Source: Nemophila menziesii
Lineage: Eukaryota > Streptophyta > Magnoliopsida > Boraginales > Hydrophyllaceae
NCBI GenBank assembly: GCA_029959085.1
Contig: JARWIR010000010.1
Location: 19,055,001 to 19,119,000, forward strand
Direction: 5' to 3'
Length of the DNA: 64,000 bases
Shown: piece by piece, positions 33,109-45,438 of the stretch
Position numbering within the stretch: the first letter of the stretch is position 1
Layout: each line of letters begins with the position of its first letter
Translations under genes and position numbers: made by a program
The notes under the pieces: generated by a model
Told to the model about the DNA's origin: nothing
The model's database searches: none
Seen by the model: the letters and a program-made list of their open reading frames with translations, nothing else

Positions 33109-34051
33109 TCAAGATTTGCGAATATAGCCTCCCCAACAACGAGTTAGTCTATGAACGTCAACTAATCTGCGCTTGATCCACTTTTTAGGTCTGATTTCTA
33201 TGACCTTAGCTGAAACAACTTTAGTGACGATGAATGGTCCCATCCACGAGTCTTTGTAACTTCGTGGCCTATTTTCGCGGTTGTGAGCTTTCCATAGAAC
33301 TTCATAGCCAATCCCAAACTCAATGTTTGGCTCAGTATCCATACGTTTTTCATGGATCTTCTCTTTGCGGACTTTGTGATGTGAAAGATTGTGGATGATA
33401 GGAACAGTGGGATCTAACTTACTTGGTTTCTTACCCAAGACATATAAGGTCTCGGATACGTTCTTAGCATGAAGGGTGATGGTCCCTTCTTGGAAGTTGA
33501 TGACACTTTGACTGGTGGCCATGAAAGGTCGTCCAAGTTTGATTCTGAACCTGCTTATCTGCATCGAAATCAATTATAACAAAGTCAGTAGGGATGGTGA
33601 TATTACCTGATCGGACTAGGACGTCCTCCACTGTTCCCTATGTATTGGTAATTGAGTTGTCAGCAAACTGCAACTTCACTGGAGCTTTCTCTGATCTGTG
33701 AAGTCCAAGGCTCTCGAACACGCACTTAGGCATAAGATTCACACCTGAACCCACATCGTACATGGCTTTCACCTTGAGCATACCATTTATTTGAATAGGA
33801 AGATTAAAACTTCGCGGATCTTTGAGCTTCAATGGTAACTCTTTTTCACATCTTTTTGAGACTCTCAAGTTCTCTCTCTTGGCTTCTACACTCGCTTCTT
33901 TCTCTGGAATAACTTGCGTGAAAACTTGTTGCGGTGTAAGCCCTTTCTTTGCAATCTCAAGCATTTGGGCGTTGATATTTTCAGGAGTGTACGCCTCTAC
34001 AAATGTCTTGAGTTCAGTGTCACCCTTCGGATTTGTATCAGGAATAGTTGA
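33109..34051 (-). pseudogene. Protease joined to integrase C-terminal tail (element C)
   Basis: Reading down from 34051: the conserved L-K-T-F-V-E-A-Y-T-P-E-N-I linker, P-L-K-L-K-D-P-R-S-F, the protease active-site segment as A-M-Y-D-V-G-S-G-V-N-L-M-P (Asp kept, D-V-G-S), a stop near 33636, then G-R-P-F-M-A-T-S-Q-S-V-I-N-F. After about 50 linker residues it goes to E-V-L-W-K-A and M-G-P-F-I-V-T-K-V, the GPY/F end of integrase, stopping at 33109. No RT, RNase H or DDE core lies between. A frameshift lies near 33555. Confidence 0.85.
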
Positions 34052-35943
34052 TTACACCGTTTGAACAACTGGTGGCGATTCCACCTTCTCTTCTTCTTTC
34101 TTTTCTTGCCTAGCAGGTACAACTTCAATTCTTGGTTCTTCTGAGGCTTCTTCCTCTTTATCTTTAGCTTGCTCAGCTTGGAACTCCATAACCGATCTAA
34201 TCTCTTCTTGCATGTCCTTCAGAAGCTGTATAAATTCGGATTTTTTTGAATCTTCCTCCACCTCACTCTCAGAATAGTTAGAGTTCACGGGGCTAGACTT
34301 GGTTGGTTCTTCTTCAATACTCCGAACTTCCACGGTACTTTCGGCAGCATGTGGTACTTCCTTCTTTTCTTCAATTTCAAGGCAAATAGCCTTACAAGCT
34401 TCGAACCCAACATTTCCATCACCTCCTTCGATAGCCTTCAATTCTTTTTGTTCCATAATGCTTGTTAGAACTTTTTTCATCTGTACTACTTGAGTACCTA
34501 AAATCTGAATTGAAGCTTCTTGTTCTCGTAACTTCTCTCTCTGGGAATGCATATTAGTGGTCATAAGATCCATAAATTTCATTAATTGTTGATTATCCAC
34601 AGCTCCCTCTTGAGAATACTGTGGTAGAGCTTTCTGAGCTAACGAATCGGTATAGGCATCTTGAACAGGTTGTTGTGGGGGAGCAGGTCTATTCTGATAT
34701 TGATTTTGATACTGACCTCTTGGTTGGAAAGAGTTATTCTGGGGACGTGGTTGATAATGACCAGGATTAGCGGCCCTTGTGGATTTGAATACTGCATACC
34801 CGGATGATTCCTGTTACCAAATTGATAACCTCCTCAGTTGGATATGAAATAAACAGATTGTGGATTTCCTTCGCACTCTTCCCATGTATGATTCATAACC
34901 CCACATTGCGGACAACCTTGTGCTTCTTGCACTATATTTGTTGCGGCTAAATTTCTCTGCATCTCAAGCTTAAGTTCTTTGATTTGATTCTCTAATGCGG
35001 ATAATTGAGCCGAGTTTGCAGTTTCTGCATCTAATCAAAGAGTACCTCGGGCTTTTGTAATAGGAGCTCGCGAAGATGGCCAACTCCTTTCTTGTTCTAT
35101 AATATTTTCGAAAACCTTGGTAGCTTCAGCAGGATCCATGGACACGAAATTTCCCTTCCCAAGGTTATCTACCTTCAATCTACTTTCTCTGTTGATACCT
35201 TCATAGAATATTGCTAACTGTAGAGACGGGGTGTAACCATGGAGCGGACATCTAGCTAACTTCTGTTGAAATGTTGTCCATGCTTCTCCTACTTCTTCGC
35301 CATCCTCTTGACAAAACTTTGCAAGCTCGCTTTGGTCTTTGAGTCTCATACTCTTCGGATAAAAACGGTTAAAGAATACGGTTTGAAGTTATGTCCATGT
35401 GTTGATTGTCCTTGGTGGTTGCCTATCTAGACACTCACCAGCTCTACCGGTCAGAAAGAACGAAAACATATGGCAATACAGTTGCTCGCGTGTAATGCCT
35501 GACATAACATAAGCATCACAAATCTGCATAAACTTCTGAATCGCTCTTACCGGATCTTGAATTGTTGTATCACTGTAGAGTCCAAAACTTTGAAACTGAC
35601 TAAGCATACCCGGATCGGGTCGAAATTTAATGTTTTGGATCTCCGGAGGACGGTAACCTACTGGTTGAATATGAAACGACACTCTCAAGCCTGGAAGGTC
35701 TTGTACGACTCTGTTCTGATTATTGTTTTTGTTACCTCTTCCTTGTGGTGGTACTTGTTGCTGTCCTGGTAGGACAAGTGGTGGATCTACTGGTGGATCT
35801 ACTGGATCTCGTATGTCTGACATAGCTCTTCTTAAGGCTCTTTCCTCTCGAATACATCTGTTATAAGGTCTAAAGCTTCTCTTAGGTTCCGGTATCGGAG
35901 GCCAAGAATTAAACACGGTGAAAACCTGAAAAAGACTAAGCAA
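34052..35943 (-). pseudogene. gag of element C
   Basis: Proline-rich N-terminus, then the gag core R-P-D-P-G-M-L-S-Q-F and F-L-T-G-R-A-G-E. The C-terminal half is open over 35035-35349 (L-A-R-C-P-L-H-G-Y-T-P). An intact zinc knuckle C-PQ-C-GVMN-H-TWEE-C lies at about 34880-34925, followed by a Gln/Asn-rich linker and an acidic coiled region (34052-34600). Stops at 35389 (TAA), about 35036 and 34052, and a frameshift near 34790. The gag is long and mostly conserved, as expected if gag is what this group keeps. Confidence 0.85.
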
Positions 35944-36049
35944 ACCACAAGCGTAAATCTGGAAAAATAAAAACTAAATACTGAAAAATAAAAATTTAAC
36001 TAAAAACTACTCCTCGAAATAGATAGCCCACACGCTAACGAGACACAAG

Positions 36050-36067
36050 TCCCCGGCAGCGGCGCCA
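36050..36067 (-). promoter_or_regulatory. Primer binding site of element C
   Basis: Minus-strand TGGCGCCGCTGCCGGGGA, identical to the PBS of B, six nt from the LTR end at 36074. Confidence 0.85.
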
Positions 36068-36073
36068 AAAACT

Positions 36074-37583
36074 TGGTGTCGCCTAGGGTGTTGTAAAAAT
36101 AAGATAAATAAACACTGAAAACAATGCACTAAAACACCCTAGACAAGCACGGTACTGCAAGTATTACAGGACGTATGCAAGTTCTAATGATAAGTTGAAT
36201 TCATTCTCAGGGACTTAGTGTGTTATACGAATGAGCAAAATAACAAGTAGGAAGTAATTAATTAAAAGACAGAAAATAAATACGAGTGATTTAGAGAATA
36301 TTAATTAACCTAATGAAAATTAAGGACAATAAAATAAATATGAAGAAATATGAGATGAGAAGTATAGCTTAGGTTTTGCTAGTATGCACTTATCCTTCTA
36401 ATTCTTTCTATTAGATTCTAGTTAATAAGGGAGATAATTAGCTCTTAGATACTTAGTCAGGATTCTAAATTGCCTCTCTTAGACCTAAAGAGCGACTAAG
36501 GGGCTACGGACACACCACGAGGCAGCCTTAGGGTTATCCTGCGCCACTAGGTTCCTAAGCAATTTAATTCAAAACGAGGTGATAGTGATTAAAAAATACC
36601 CTAATAACTTTCTAGTTAGAATCAGTGTTGTCAAGCCCAATATCGACACTAGACGTTATGTGGTGTTTCAATAATTAGACACCCAGTTACGGTGAACATA
36701 TAACTACTATTAAGAAAGCCTAAAGTGATCAGTTCAAAAACATGCAATAATTCAAAACACATAAACAAGTATATAGGTAAGAAGCTAATATCAGATCAAA
36801 ACATATAATTCCCAAAGAAACTTAGATAGAAAGAAAATAGAATTCATAGATTATACATGATGCAAAACCCAAGCTATGGGAAAATTAGTTCATACCTGAA
36901 GGAAATAAACTAAAAGAAATAATGAAAGACTTCATCTTGCTCTCTACAATAATTTTGATGATAATAAACCTAAAACCTAATTACTATGAGACAAGGATGA
37001 TTTACAAGTGATATAAGGGTGTATTTATAGGTGTTTAGAAATCCTGATTCGTTTTCTTGAAGGAGAAGGTAAGTAGTGAACTCATAACCCAACTCAAATT
37101 CGTAACCCTAAAATATGAAATCAGGCCCGTTTTTGTTTTGGTCCTAACAGCTTCAATTCTTATCCGTTTGATGCGTATGAGTACTCGAAATCCATCGTCT
37201 TAGAAAGATCCTTAACTTTTCTCTTGACCGTTCTTCCAAATTCCCCACCGATTTTGAGATATAAGCTAATTTTTCAGATTTATGGCAACTTTTACTTTTC
37301 CATTTTTTAGCTTTTGTTTCCTTATCTTCAACCTCCATGCTTATCTTCTTTCCTTATCTCTTAGTCTTTGACTTGGACTCTAATTAATCTCCATAATTAT
37401 CTTTAAAGATTCACACTAAATAAATAATTAAACCCAATATGCTCTAAAAATAATAATTTACTAAATCAAAACTAGAAATCGGAAAGTGTAATAATTCTCA
37501 AGAAAATCGACTAGAAAGACTTCTAAATCACTAAAAATGATGTCTCTAACTAATATTAATTCATGATAAATGAGGATATATCA
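36074..37583 (-). repeat. 5' LTR of element C (1510 bp)
   Basis: Minus orientation; ends in ...ggcgacacca (36074) and begins tgatatatcc (37583). TATA-like box for minus transcription near 37020-37030. A perfect inverted pair CTAGGGTGTT / AACACCCTAG (36083-36092, 36143-36152) folds its U5 end. Related to, but diverged from, the L1 type of B. It is inserted into an F-type LTR fragment that resumes at 37584. Confidence 0.85.
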
Positions 37584-38787
37584 TTGGGACTCGATAATCT
37601 CCTAACCCCCGTCAGGGTGGACTTAGGAGCTATCCTACGGTATTATAAACCCCGTCGGGGAGATTATACCTACTTTCGAATGGTTTTAGTCTCTTACCCA
37701 ATTGGCTATGTGGTTAGTCAAGCCCGTTAGGGTCATTGACGAATACCACACGTCTATTACCTATGTCGGTAATTAAACCCCCTGTCAAGGTGATCACTTC
37801 CCCACCAAAGTGAATAGCCTAATTACTCAATCCTATTTCTAATTGGCCAAAATAAAAAAAAGTAAATTAACATGCGATAATAGTCAATACGAAATACCCA
37901 ATTTAAATGAAATTCAATAATCCCAAATTTAGAAAAACATCAATTAAATAAGTAAAGGTTTAACCCATAACTGCGATTCTCAAGCACTCAAAGTATTTAG
38001 CTCATAATGTAATTAAAAACTAAAACAAGATAAAAGGTAGTCATATTCAATTACATAAAAGAATAAGAAACCCTAATTTAAGGGAAGGAATTGACTGTTG
38101 ATGGAGGAATTAGGGTTCCACAGCTTCGGTTTCTTCTCTTCTTTTTCTTCTGACTTCTCTCTGGCGTTTTTTCTTTGTGTAATATGAGTTATATCTAAAA
38201 AATGATGTCCAAAGGAATTTATATAGTGGACAATTCAGATTGGGCTTTTTACTTAAAGGAATAGGTTAAATGAAATAAAAGGCCAATCCAAATTAGAAAT
38301 CTCGTAACTGGTGTGCAACTGTTACTAAAACAGCTGCAACGTTTACGTCCAGACTCGAAATCACTCCGTTCAACTTGCAAAATCTCCCTGACTCAGTGAT
38401 GCTACTTCCTTATTTCACGACTCTAAGGCTGAATCAGTGGCTAAGTGGCTCAAAAACAGTGATTTGTAACAGCCTTCCAGATTTCATTCTCCTTTAATAC
38501 ATTCTTCGAATCATCTTTTCTCCCCTTTGACTTCTACACACGATCTAAGATTTTAATGTTCGATTCCACTCCTTGTCTTGGTGCTCCATCTAATTCATGG
38601 ACCTACAAACTTTGCACTAAAAACAACTCATTTAACGTGCAAAAACTTTAAAAATGAAATATAATAAATTCCAAGGAGAGAAATTAAAATATAACGAAAT
38701 AATCCTAAAAGTCTATCATATTAGTCAATTATTCACCTAAAATGATGTCTCCTAAGGCATAAAATTAGAACAAAAAGGGAGACATCA
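37584..38787 (-). repeat. LTR fragment (F-like type), minus strand
   Basis: Minus-strand match to the first about 1.2 kb of the F-type LTR, from the gggactc..atctccta block at its left end to the terminal foldback TGATGTCTCC...GGGAGACATCA (38742-38787). Its missing U5 part was presumably separated by the insertion of C. Confidence 0.75.
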
Positions 38788-39229
38788 CCAGCACGAACAA
38801 GATGATGGGTGGAGTAGCGAGAAAGTCAAGATTTCCCGATATTCGATCTCTTGAGGTGCGAACGACAAGATCCCCTTCCTCTTACTCCTTCTATAGGTCC
38901 CACTCCTCTTCCTATAGGTCCCACCCCTCCTCAAATAGGCCCCACTCCTCCTCTTACAGGCCCTACTCCACCATATCGTAATCGTACATACCTTAGAGAT
39001 AAAGATAAAAATAAAGATGATGAGACTGTGTTAGACTTTTATTAGTATTCAAACTTTATTTTTGTGAATGTATTTGTACTTATGATTTTTTTTCCTAGCG
39101 TTAAAACTATGCATCGTTTTTTATAATTTTTTATTCGTATTTCGGTTCTATTAAAATGCTTTAATGATATGTTAAATAAAAAAAGTGAATTAATTTGATT
39201 CAATATAAAAAAAATTAATTTCAAAAAAA
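38788..39229 (+). pseudogene. Proline-rich repeat ORF fragment
   Basis: Frame 38851-39045 encodes four or five repeats of a P-I-G-P-T-P-P type hexa/heptapeptide, then a basic and acidic tail ending D-K-D-K-N-K-D-D-E-T-V-L-D-F-Y-stop. It starts right after an LTR end, so the upstream part is lost. Such proline-rich regions occur in some CACTA-encoded proteins and in host proteins; I cannot assign it. AT-rich downstream. Confidence 0.4.
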
Positions 39230-39630
39230 ATTAAAGGCAATCACTTATAATCGTCACTAAATGTGCGATGAGCTCATCACTATTGATCTTTTCATTAGCG
39301 ACGAAAAATTTATAAATAAAGATACATTCATTACTAATGAAATTTTCATCGTTAATAATGTAATTAATAGAGACAAAAGATTTTGTTCTTATTAAGGTTT
39401 CCATTATTAGCGACAAAATATTTCGTCGGTAATGAGTTCCGCCTTACCTACGTATATTTCTTCACTAAAGCATAACTCGTTACCGACGAAACATTTAGTT
39501 GCTGATAAAATGAAAAATCGTCACCATTAATAAGCGTAAATCGTCGTTACATAAATAATTATAATTAACTACGAAAATTACTGTTTCGTTGTAAAAGACA
39601 ATCTTAGTGATGATTTTTTAGCGATGACTT
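39230..39630. repeat. Subterminal repeat cluster, CACTA-like
   Basis: Many direct and inverted copies of a ttagcgacgaaa / tttcgtcgctaa type motif with variants (ttaccgacgaaa, tcgtcggtaatg). Such clusters mark the ends of En/Spm elements, where transposase binds. The motif differs from that in the next block (39631 on), so this looks like the end of a separate CACTA or a derived MITE. Confidence 0.6.
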
Positions 39631-39905
39631 CACTACTACACGGTTGATTATTAGCGAGGAAAGCTTTAGCGATGACCCGCTGGTCGTCGCTAAAGATATG
39701 ATCTTTAGCGAGTACAACCTTTTGTGAGGACAAATTTATCGCCTATTATAAGTTGGATTTAAATGCCAGACAAATTATTAAAAAAAAGAATTAGGCGTCG
39801 CGGGTCCTCGCTAAAGATCGTATCTTTCACGACGACAAGATTGTCCTCGCTAAAGTTGATCTTTAGCGAGGACTTTCTATCCTCCCTAAAGATATGCCGA
39901 ATAAA
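39631..39905 (+). repeat. CACTA 5' terminus and subterminal repeats
   Basis: Cactactacacgg at 39631, preceded by ctt (a possible 3-bp target duplication whose partner is lost). Within 275 bp there are about ten copies, in both directions, of ctttagcgaggac / gtcctcgctaaag, including the foldback cgctaaagatatgatctttagcg. These are the expected transposase-binding repeats. Confidence 0.75.
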
Positions 39906-40529
39906 AACCAGCCAGCGGGCACTTAGCCATTAATGCGTAGCTAAACCCCAAAAAACCCCCAAAATCTCCTATTTTTTCCCTACTCCATAAATAATTTTCG
40001 GACCCATTATTAACGAAACTTCTTTGATACATCTAGCTCTTGTGGGCCCAATTTTCAAGCAAATTTATCCACTACTTTGTCCACAAATTAGGTATTTTCC
40101 AATTTTTTTAAATTTTGTTTAAATTATATAATTGTTGTTATATTTTGTATTATATAAGTGTAATTAGTAGTATTGCGTATTTTTTAGGTGATATATTGTT
40201 AATTTTTTGTGATATAATTGTTATTTTTGAGTTTTGTGTTATTGTTTAATTTGGTATTTAAGTTATAATAATTTTAGGTGTTGACTTATTAATGGAAATA
40301 TAATATAGGGACCTTTGGGAACTATTTAGATGTTTTATGGGCATTTTTGTAATTGATTATGATTGGAAGGACTATAATGTAATTTGAATAATTAATTTGG
40401 GGTCTTAGTGACTATTTAGATAACTAAGGGGCATTTTAGTAATTTTTTATAATCGTAGGATCTAAATAGTATTTTAAATATTTTGGAATAATTAAAATTT
40501 TTGATTTAATTTAGATAATGAACCTGGTA

Positions 40530-43500
40530 ATGGACAAGAGTTGGGTTAAGTCAAAGAATAAGGTTACGAGGGAATATATCGCGGGTATATTATAGTTTAT
40601 TGATTTTGCGAGAAACCAAATAGATATTGTTATAATTATAGAAAGTTTCCAATTAACAAATTTCAAAAACATCTTTTTCAATGGGGTATTTGGTCATCAT
40701 ATGAGGTTTGAACAAAACACGAGAAAGAAGTAGTAATTCCCAGGGATGAACCGAACAAAGATAATGTAATGGGTAATGTGTTTCTTGATTTGGGACCCAC
40801 TATTGAGACTGAAGGGCACTCCGGTGACATCGAGATGTGTGACGAGAATGTTAATGGAAATGATCGTGGGTCTTTCGACGCGTTGTTCAAGGAAACAGAG
40901 ACAGGTTTGTACCCCGGTTGTACTAAGATGAGTTCTTTGGATTTCATATCAAAGCTAATGCATGTGAAAGCGAATAAAAAGTCGACAACCACCTCTTTTA
41001 CTGAACTTCTTCAATTTTTGGGTCGTGTTTTGCCTAAACCTCATAACTTAACTGATTCTTATGGGGATTGCAATAGAAAGTTGAAAAGTTTGGGCATGGG
41101 ATACACCACCATCTGTGTTTGAATGATTGTGTTTTGTATTATAAAGAGAATGAAAATCTTGAGAAATGTCCAGTTTGTGGAGAATCAAGGTGGGACCCAA
41201 AGAAGGGGAAGAAAGTGTCGCATAAGAAGATGCGTTATTTTGCGATTGCGCCTAGGTTACTAGAATGTATGCTTCGATGCACACCGCGAAAGATATGATT
41301 TCACACATACCGGAAAGAGTACCGATGAAGATGTGTTGCATCATCCCGTCGATGGTCATAGTTGGAAAACATTTTACAAGGGGAATCCAGAGTTTGCTAG
41401 TGAACCACATAATGTACGCCTTGGTTTGGGGATTGATGGATTGTGTCCTTTCTCCATGCAAAAAAACTCATATAGCATGTGGATGGTTATATTGATGATA
41501 TACAACTCGCCGCCTTGGTTATGCATGAAAGAATCCACATTTATGCTTACAATGTTGATATCAGGTCCTTGTTCACCTGGAAAGGATATGGTAGTATTTC
41601 TCCGTCCGGTTATAGATGAGTTGGAAACGTTGTGGGCACGGGGATAGTTCCATGAGATGCACATATGAATGAGGAATTTGTAATGAAGGTTAGTTTCTTG
41701 TTCACGAAGAATGATTACTCGGCTAGATCGTACACTTCAGGATGGTTAGGTAAAGGCTAATTAGCTTTTCCCTGAATGCATGGAATATACTCTTTCCATG
41801 TGGGTTAATAAAGGAGTTGTTTATTTTGATCACAGACGGTGGTTAACTACGAACCATCATTTTCGGAGAGTCACATCTTCTTACATTTCAGTCGATAATA
41901 GGGCCCCGCCTAGGAAACATAGTCCTGCAGATGTTCAGACGCAGTTAGAGGGGTTGTCGATTGTGTTTCCAGGAAAACACAAAGACTTCGGTGGAAAGGT
42001 GGCAAAGAAAACTGTGCCTCGTGAGTCAAATTGGAAGAAAAATAGTATATTCTACCATTTACCATATTTGTCAGAAAACTTGTTGAAACATAACATCGAT
42101 GTGATGCATTGTGAGAAGAATGTGTGCGATTCTCTTCTCAACACAGTTGTTGGTTTAGATGGGAAAATTAACAAAGATAACGTGAAGGCGAGAAAAGATC
42201 TGGAATCCATGGATATTAGGTCAGATTTGTGGTTATTTGTCGATTCACGTGGTAAGACCATTCTACCACGTGCAAAGTATGCGATGACAACCGATAAGCG
42301 ACGAGGGATACATTGTAGAGGAAACTGTGCCTCGAGAGGAAAGTACAAAGTTCAAAAATCCTGGCATATACGATGAGACGATTCCTAAAAGCAAGGACAT
42401 ATCAGTGTTTAAGAGCCAATGTAAGCTGATTGGTAAAAAACTGGTTGGTTATTTACCATTCAAAGAGAAGGAACACATTTATTGGTACATCCTTCATAAT
42501 TGCGATGAGTTCCAGCACTGTATGATGTAAGTAATTTAATTAAAATCATTTATTTAAATATCATATTATTGATTATTAACACTATTCTTTTATTTAGGGA
42601 ATACAAGTCCTCACTTCCGGCCCTTGATAGAGAGAGAAAATACCAAAAGTAGTTTCGTCGATGGTTCATCAAATAGGTATATAAGTCTCTCAAATAAATT
42701 GCCTTTATTTCAACTAATAACTGACTTTGTGTGTAGCTGTATTTAATGCACAAAGATGGTGATCCCCTTGCTACCGAAGAGTTACTTTCGTTGTCCAACA
42801 TGTCGAATAGCGTCGTGTATCGATATGATTCTTGTGTTGTGAATGGGGTCAAATGAGTTACTCGTGAAAAGGGTGAAAAGAGAGTTACTCAAGATTACGG
42901 AGGTTGTACTATCACAGGTTGGTTACTTTTGTTTTCTTCATTAATTTCTTTTTTAGTCGGGTGTTTGTATATAAACTAGTTATTTTGTAATGTCACGGGT
43001 GGAGATACTTTTTACAGTGAGTTGGTCAAGATTGTTGAGGTTAAATTCAGTGGTGGGTGTTCAGTTGTGTTGTTTGAGTGTAAGTGGTATCACACAGACG
43101 AAAAAAAAAGAGACTGCAAAAAATAGAACACAGATAAACAATGATCAACACAAGTTATTTTTGGTGGACTGAAGAACCCTACATCTTAGCAACCTCAAGC
43201 AAATAGGTCTTTTACATTGATCAAATTAACGCAAGTAAGGCGGAAAAGGGGTGGAAAGTTGTTTCAGAAGTGAACGACCATCACGGATGGAGTCCTGAAT
43301 TATTTGGTGCATAATCAATTTCAACTGGTCTAGATCCGATCGACATTCCATCAGCTGATACAAACTTGGATTTGGAATACTGTTGTTTCAATTGACTACT
43401 AGACAAAGGATAGAGTTCGATCTTTTGATTTTTAACCTTGTACCAGAAACCGCTGTTCAAGACGATGATGATGTTTATGATGACACATTAGACGAGTACG

Positions 43501-43577
43501 AGACTGATGAAGAAACTATATATGTTGATAGTGACGATCAACCCGTAACAGTTGATGATGGGGACGAGACTGGTTAG
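40530..43577 (+). pseudogene. CACTA transposase (TNP2-type) remnant
   Basis: Domains in order: transposase-associated N-terminal domain (MDKSWVKSKNKVTREYI, 40530 on); a linker with S-S-L-D-F-I-S-K-L (40930); the zinc-like C-P-V-C-G-E-S-R-W (about 41168); the TNP2 core with R-L-G-L-G-I-D-G and S-P-G-K-D-M-V-V-F-L-R-P-V-I-D-E-L (41415-41640); D-V-M-H-C-E-K-N-V (about 42095) leading into a DUF4218-like part; a DUF4216-like part (K-W-Y-H-T-D-E near 43080; W-K-V-V-S-E-V-N-D near 43250); and an acidic C-terminus (43431-43577). Several frameshifts. Confidence 0.85.
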
Positions 43578-43816
43578 TTGTGTAGTTAGGTTTTATTATC
43601 TTGTCATGTTTTTCATATTTTTTTCAAAGTTTGAATTATTTTGATTCTGATTTGTAATTGTGTTATGATATTTAATTTAATAGTAGAGTTTAATGATTAT
43701 GTATAAAAAAAATTAAAAAAAATTAAGAAAAACAGTTATTGGTGGGGGAAAGAGTGTGATAAAAATAATATTTAAATAAATAAAAAGAAACCCTCTCACT
43801 TCCACGTTACTCACGA

Positions 43817-45231
43817 CAAGTATCACAAGTCGTACGCAAGTTTTCATAAAAAGTTCAGATTCGTTCTCAGGGACTTAGTGTGTTATATGAATGGATTACT
43901 AGAAAGAGTAGTAAGAATTAGCTTAATGAATTTAAAGACAAGAAAAGTAAATAGGGATGATTGAGGAAATAATGATTAATTAAACTAAAGACAATAAAAT
44001 ACAAGATGTAAGAATAAGATGAGAAATATAGTTTAGGGTTGCTAGTATGCACTTATCCTTCTATTTCTTCTACTAATTAATAAGGGTTATTGAAGCTCTT
44101 AAAGTAAGTAGCCAGGATTCTATATTCCTCCTAACCCCCTTTTGGGTGGACTTAGGTGGTGACCTAACAATTACCAGGGGACATGTGTACGGGGACCCTG
44201 CAATGATCAGTGACTAAATGTCAAACCCTAATGACTATCTAGTTAGGCAAGCCCTTCTGGATCACTACCTCACACTAAACGTTTATGTGGTGTTTCAATA
44301 ATTAGACACCCCTTCCGGGTGACCAACTAACTACTATTAATGGGGTAGTCTGTACTCGTGCACTACAAGAACGACGGTCAATATATTAAAGCACATAAAA
44401 CAAATATAAAGTTTAAGAAGCTAGAATCAATTTAAAAAGGTTTTCCCAAACAAACTTAGATAGAATAAAATAGAATTCAAAGATTATACATATTCAAAAC
44501 CCAAGCTATGGGAATTTTAGTTCATGCTGAAATGAAATGAAATAAAATAAAGATGCATACTGTCAACTTTCTTCTCTTGAATGACTAAGGATTGATCTAA
44601 GGTTTAGAACTAAGAAAGTACATTTTTACAATGATAAGAGGGTGTATTTATAGGTGTTAAGAAGACCCTAGGTCGAAATATTGAGTGGAAGGCAAGTAAT
44701 TGGAATCCTTTTCCAATTCAATTTCGTTTTTAAGATATCGGAGAAGATAAACACTGCTCACTATTATTATCATATCTCCTTCGTTATTGGTCCGATTTTC
44801 GTCTACTTTATATCCAGACGGCCGCATAGAAAAGATATATCTTTACTTTGTTTATGAATTCTTATCCAAAATCCCAGCCGATTTAAAGTTATCTTCACTG
44901 TAATAGATGTAGCTGTAGAATTTCAAATTTACTAGGCAGCTTTTCCGTTCCTATCATATCTCTCCTTCCTTTTATCTCTTGATTCCTTCCATATATTCTT
45001 TCCTTATCTTCTTAGAATTTATTTGGCATCTAATTATATTCCATAAACCTTAAGAGATTCACATTAACAGATAAATTAAACCAAATATGATCTAAAAGTA
45101 ATAAATCATCAAATCAAGACAAGAAATAAGAAATTATCAAAATACGAATAAAAATCTCTAATAAATTAGTCTAATACACCTAAAATAATGTCTTCAACCT
45201 AGATTATTATATCACAAACAGAGAGACATCA
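43817..45231 (-). repeat. 3' LTR of element D, U5 end missing
   Basis: Minus-strand LTR of the C/L1 type, with TATA-like box near 44645 and start (tgatgtctctc) at 45231. It lacks about the last 85 bp and ends at 43817, nearly the same LTR position at which the 3' LTR piece of C ends (31786). CACTA sequence abuts on the left without a recognisable TSD. Confidence 0.8.
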
Positions 45232-45267
45232 AGACCCACAACTCAAAGTTGTATCGTCCCGATACAA
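45232..45267 (-). promoter_or_regulatory. Polypurine box and GGA-loop hairpin (element D)
   Basis: Minus strand: TTGTATCG-GGA-CGATACAA (45267-45249), then ctttgagttgtgggtct up to the LTR start. The hairpin is identical to that of B; the polypurine box has one difference and one less G. Confidence 0.75.
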
Positions 45268-45339
45268 TAAAGATAAGAACAAAGGAAAGTCTCTAAATAC
45301 ACACCTAAGTCAATTAAGCATAGTGGGAAGAAGATAGAA

Positions 45340-45341
<2 letters not shown>

Positions 45342-45434
<93 letters not shown>
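45342..45434. repeat. (TA)n microsatellite
   Basis: An uninterrupted AT dinucleotide repeat of about 46 units inside the 3' UTR of element D. The open frame encoding Tyr-Ile repeats over it is an artefact. Confidence 0.95.

Positions 45435-45438
<4 letters not shown>

Larger units (their letters stand above)
31786..37583 (-). mobile_element. Element C: non-autonomous Athila-type retrotransposon
   Basis: Read right to left: LTR (37583-36074), PBS, gag, protease, integrase C-terminal tail, hairpin, palindrome array, TATA-like box, first codons of the MTQR 3' ORF, then a junction into the 3' part of an LTR (32037-31786). RT, RNase H and the integrase core are absent. Element D has the same protease-to-integrase-tail arrangement, so this is an inherited layout and not a private deletion of C. 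Several stops and frameshifts are present. Confidence 0.85.
39631..43816 (+). mobile_element. Degenerate CACTA (En/Spm) DNA transposon
   Basis: Begins with a cactactaca terminus and a subterminal repeat block, then AT-rich sequence, then transposase (40530-43577) on the plus strand. The right terminus is missing: element D's LTR abuts at 43817. Intron-like AT-rich gaps separate coding blocks near 42535-42595, 42680-42735 and 42920-42990. Stops and frameshifts show it is dead. Confidence 0.85.

Noticed and set aside
38851..39045. A host gene exon with proline repeats
   Set aside because: Possible but unsupported: no splice context, it starts directly after an LTR end and is followed by CACTA repeats; listed as an unassigned fragment instead.
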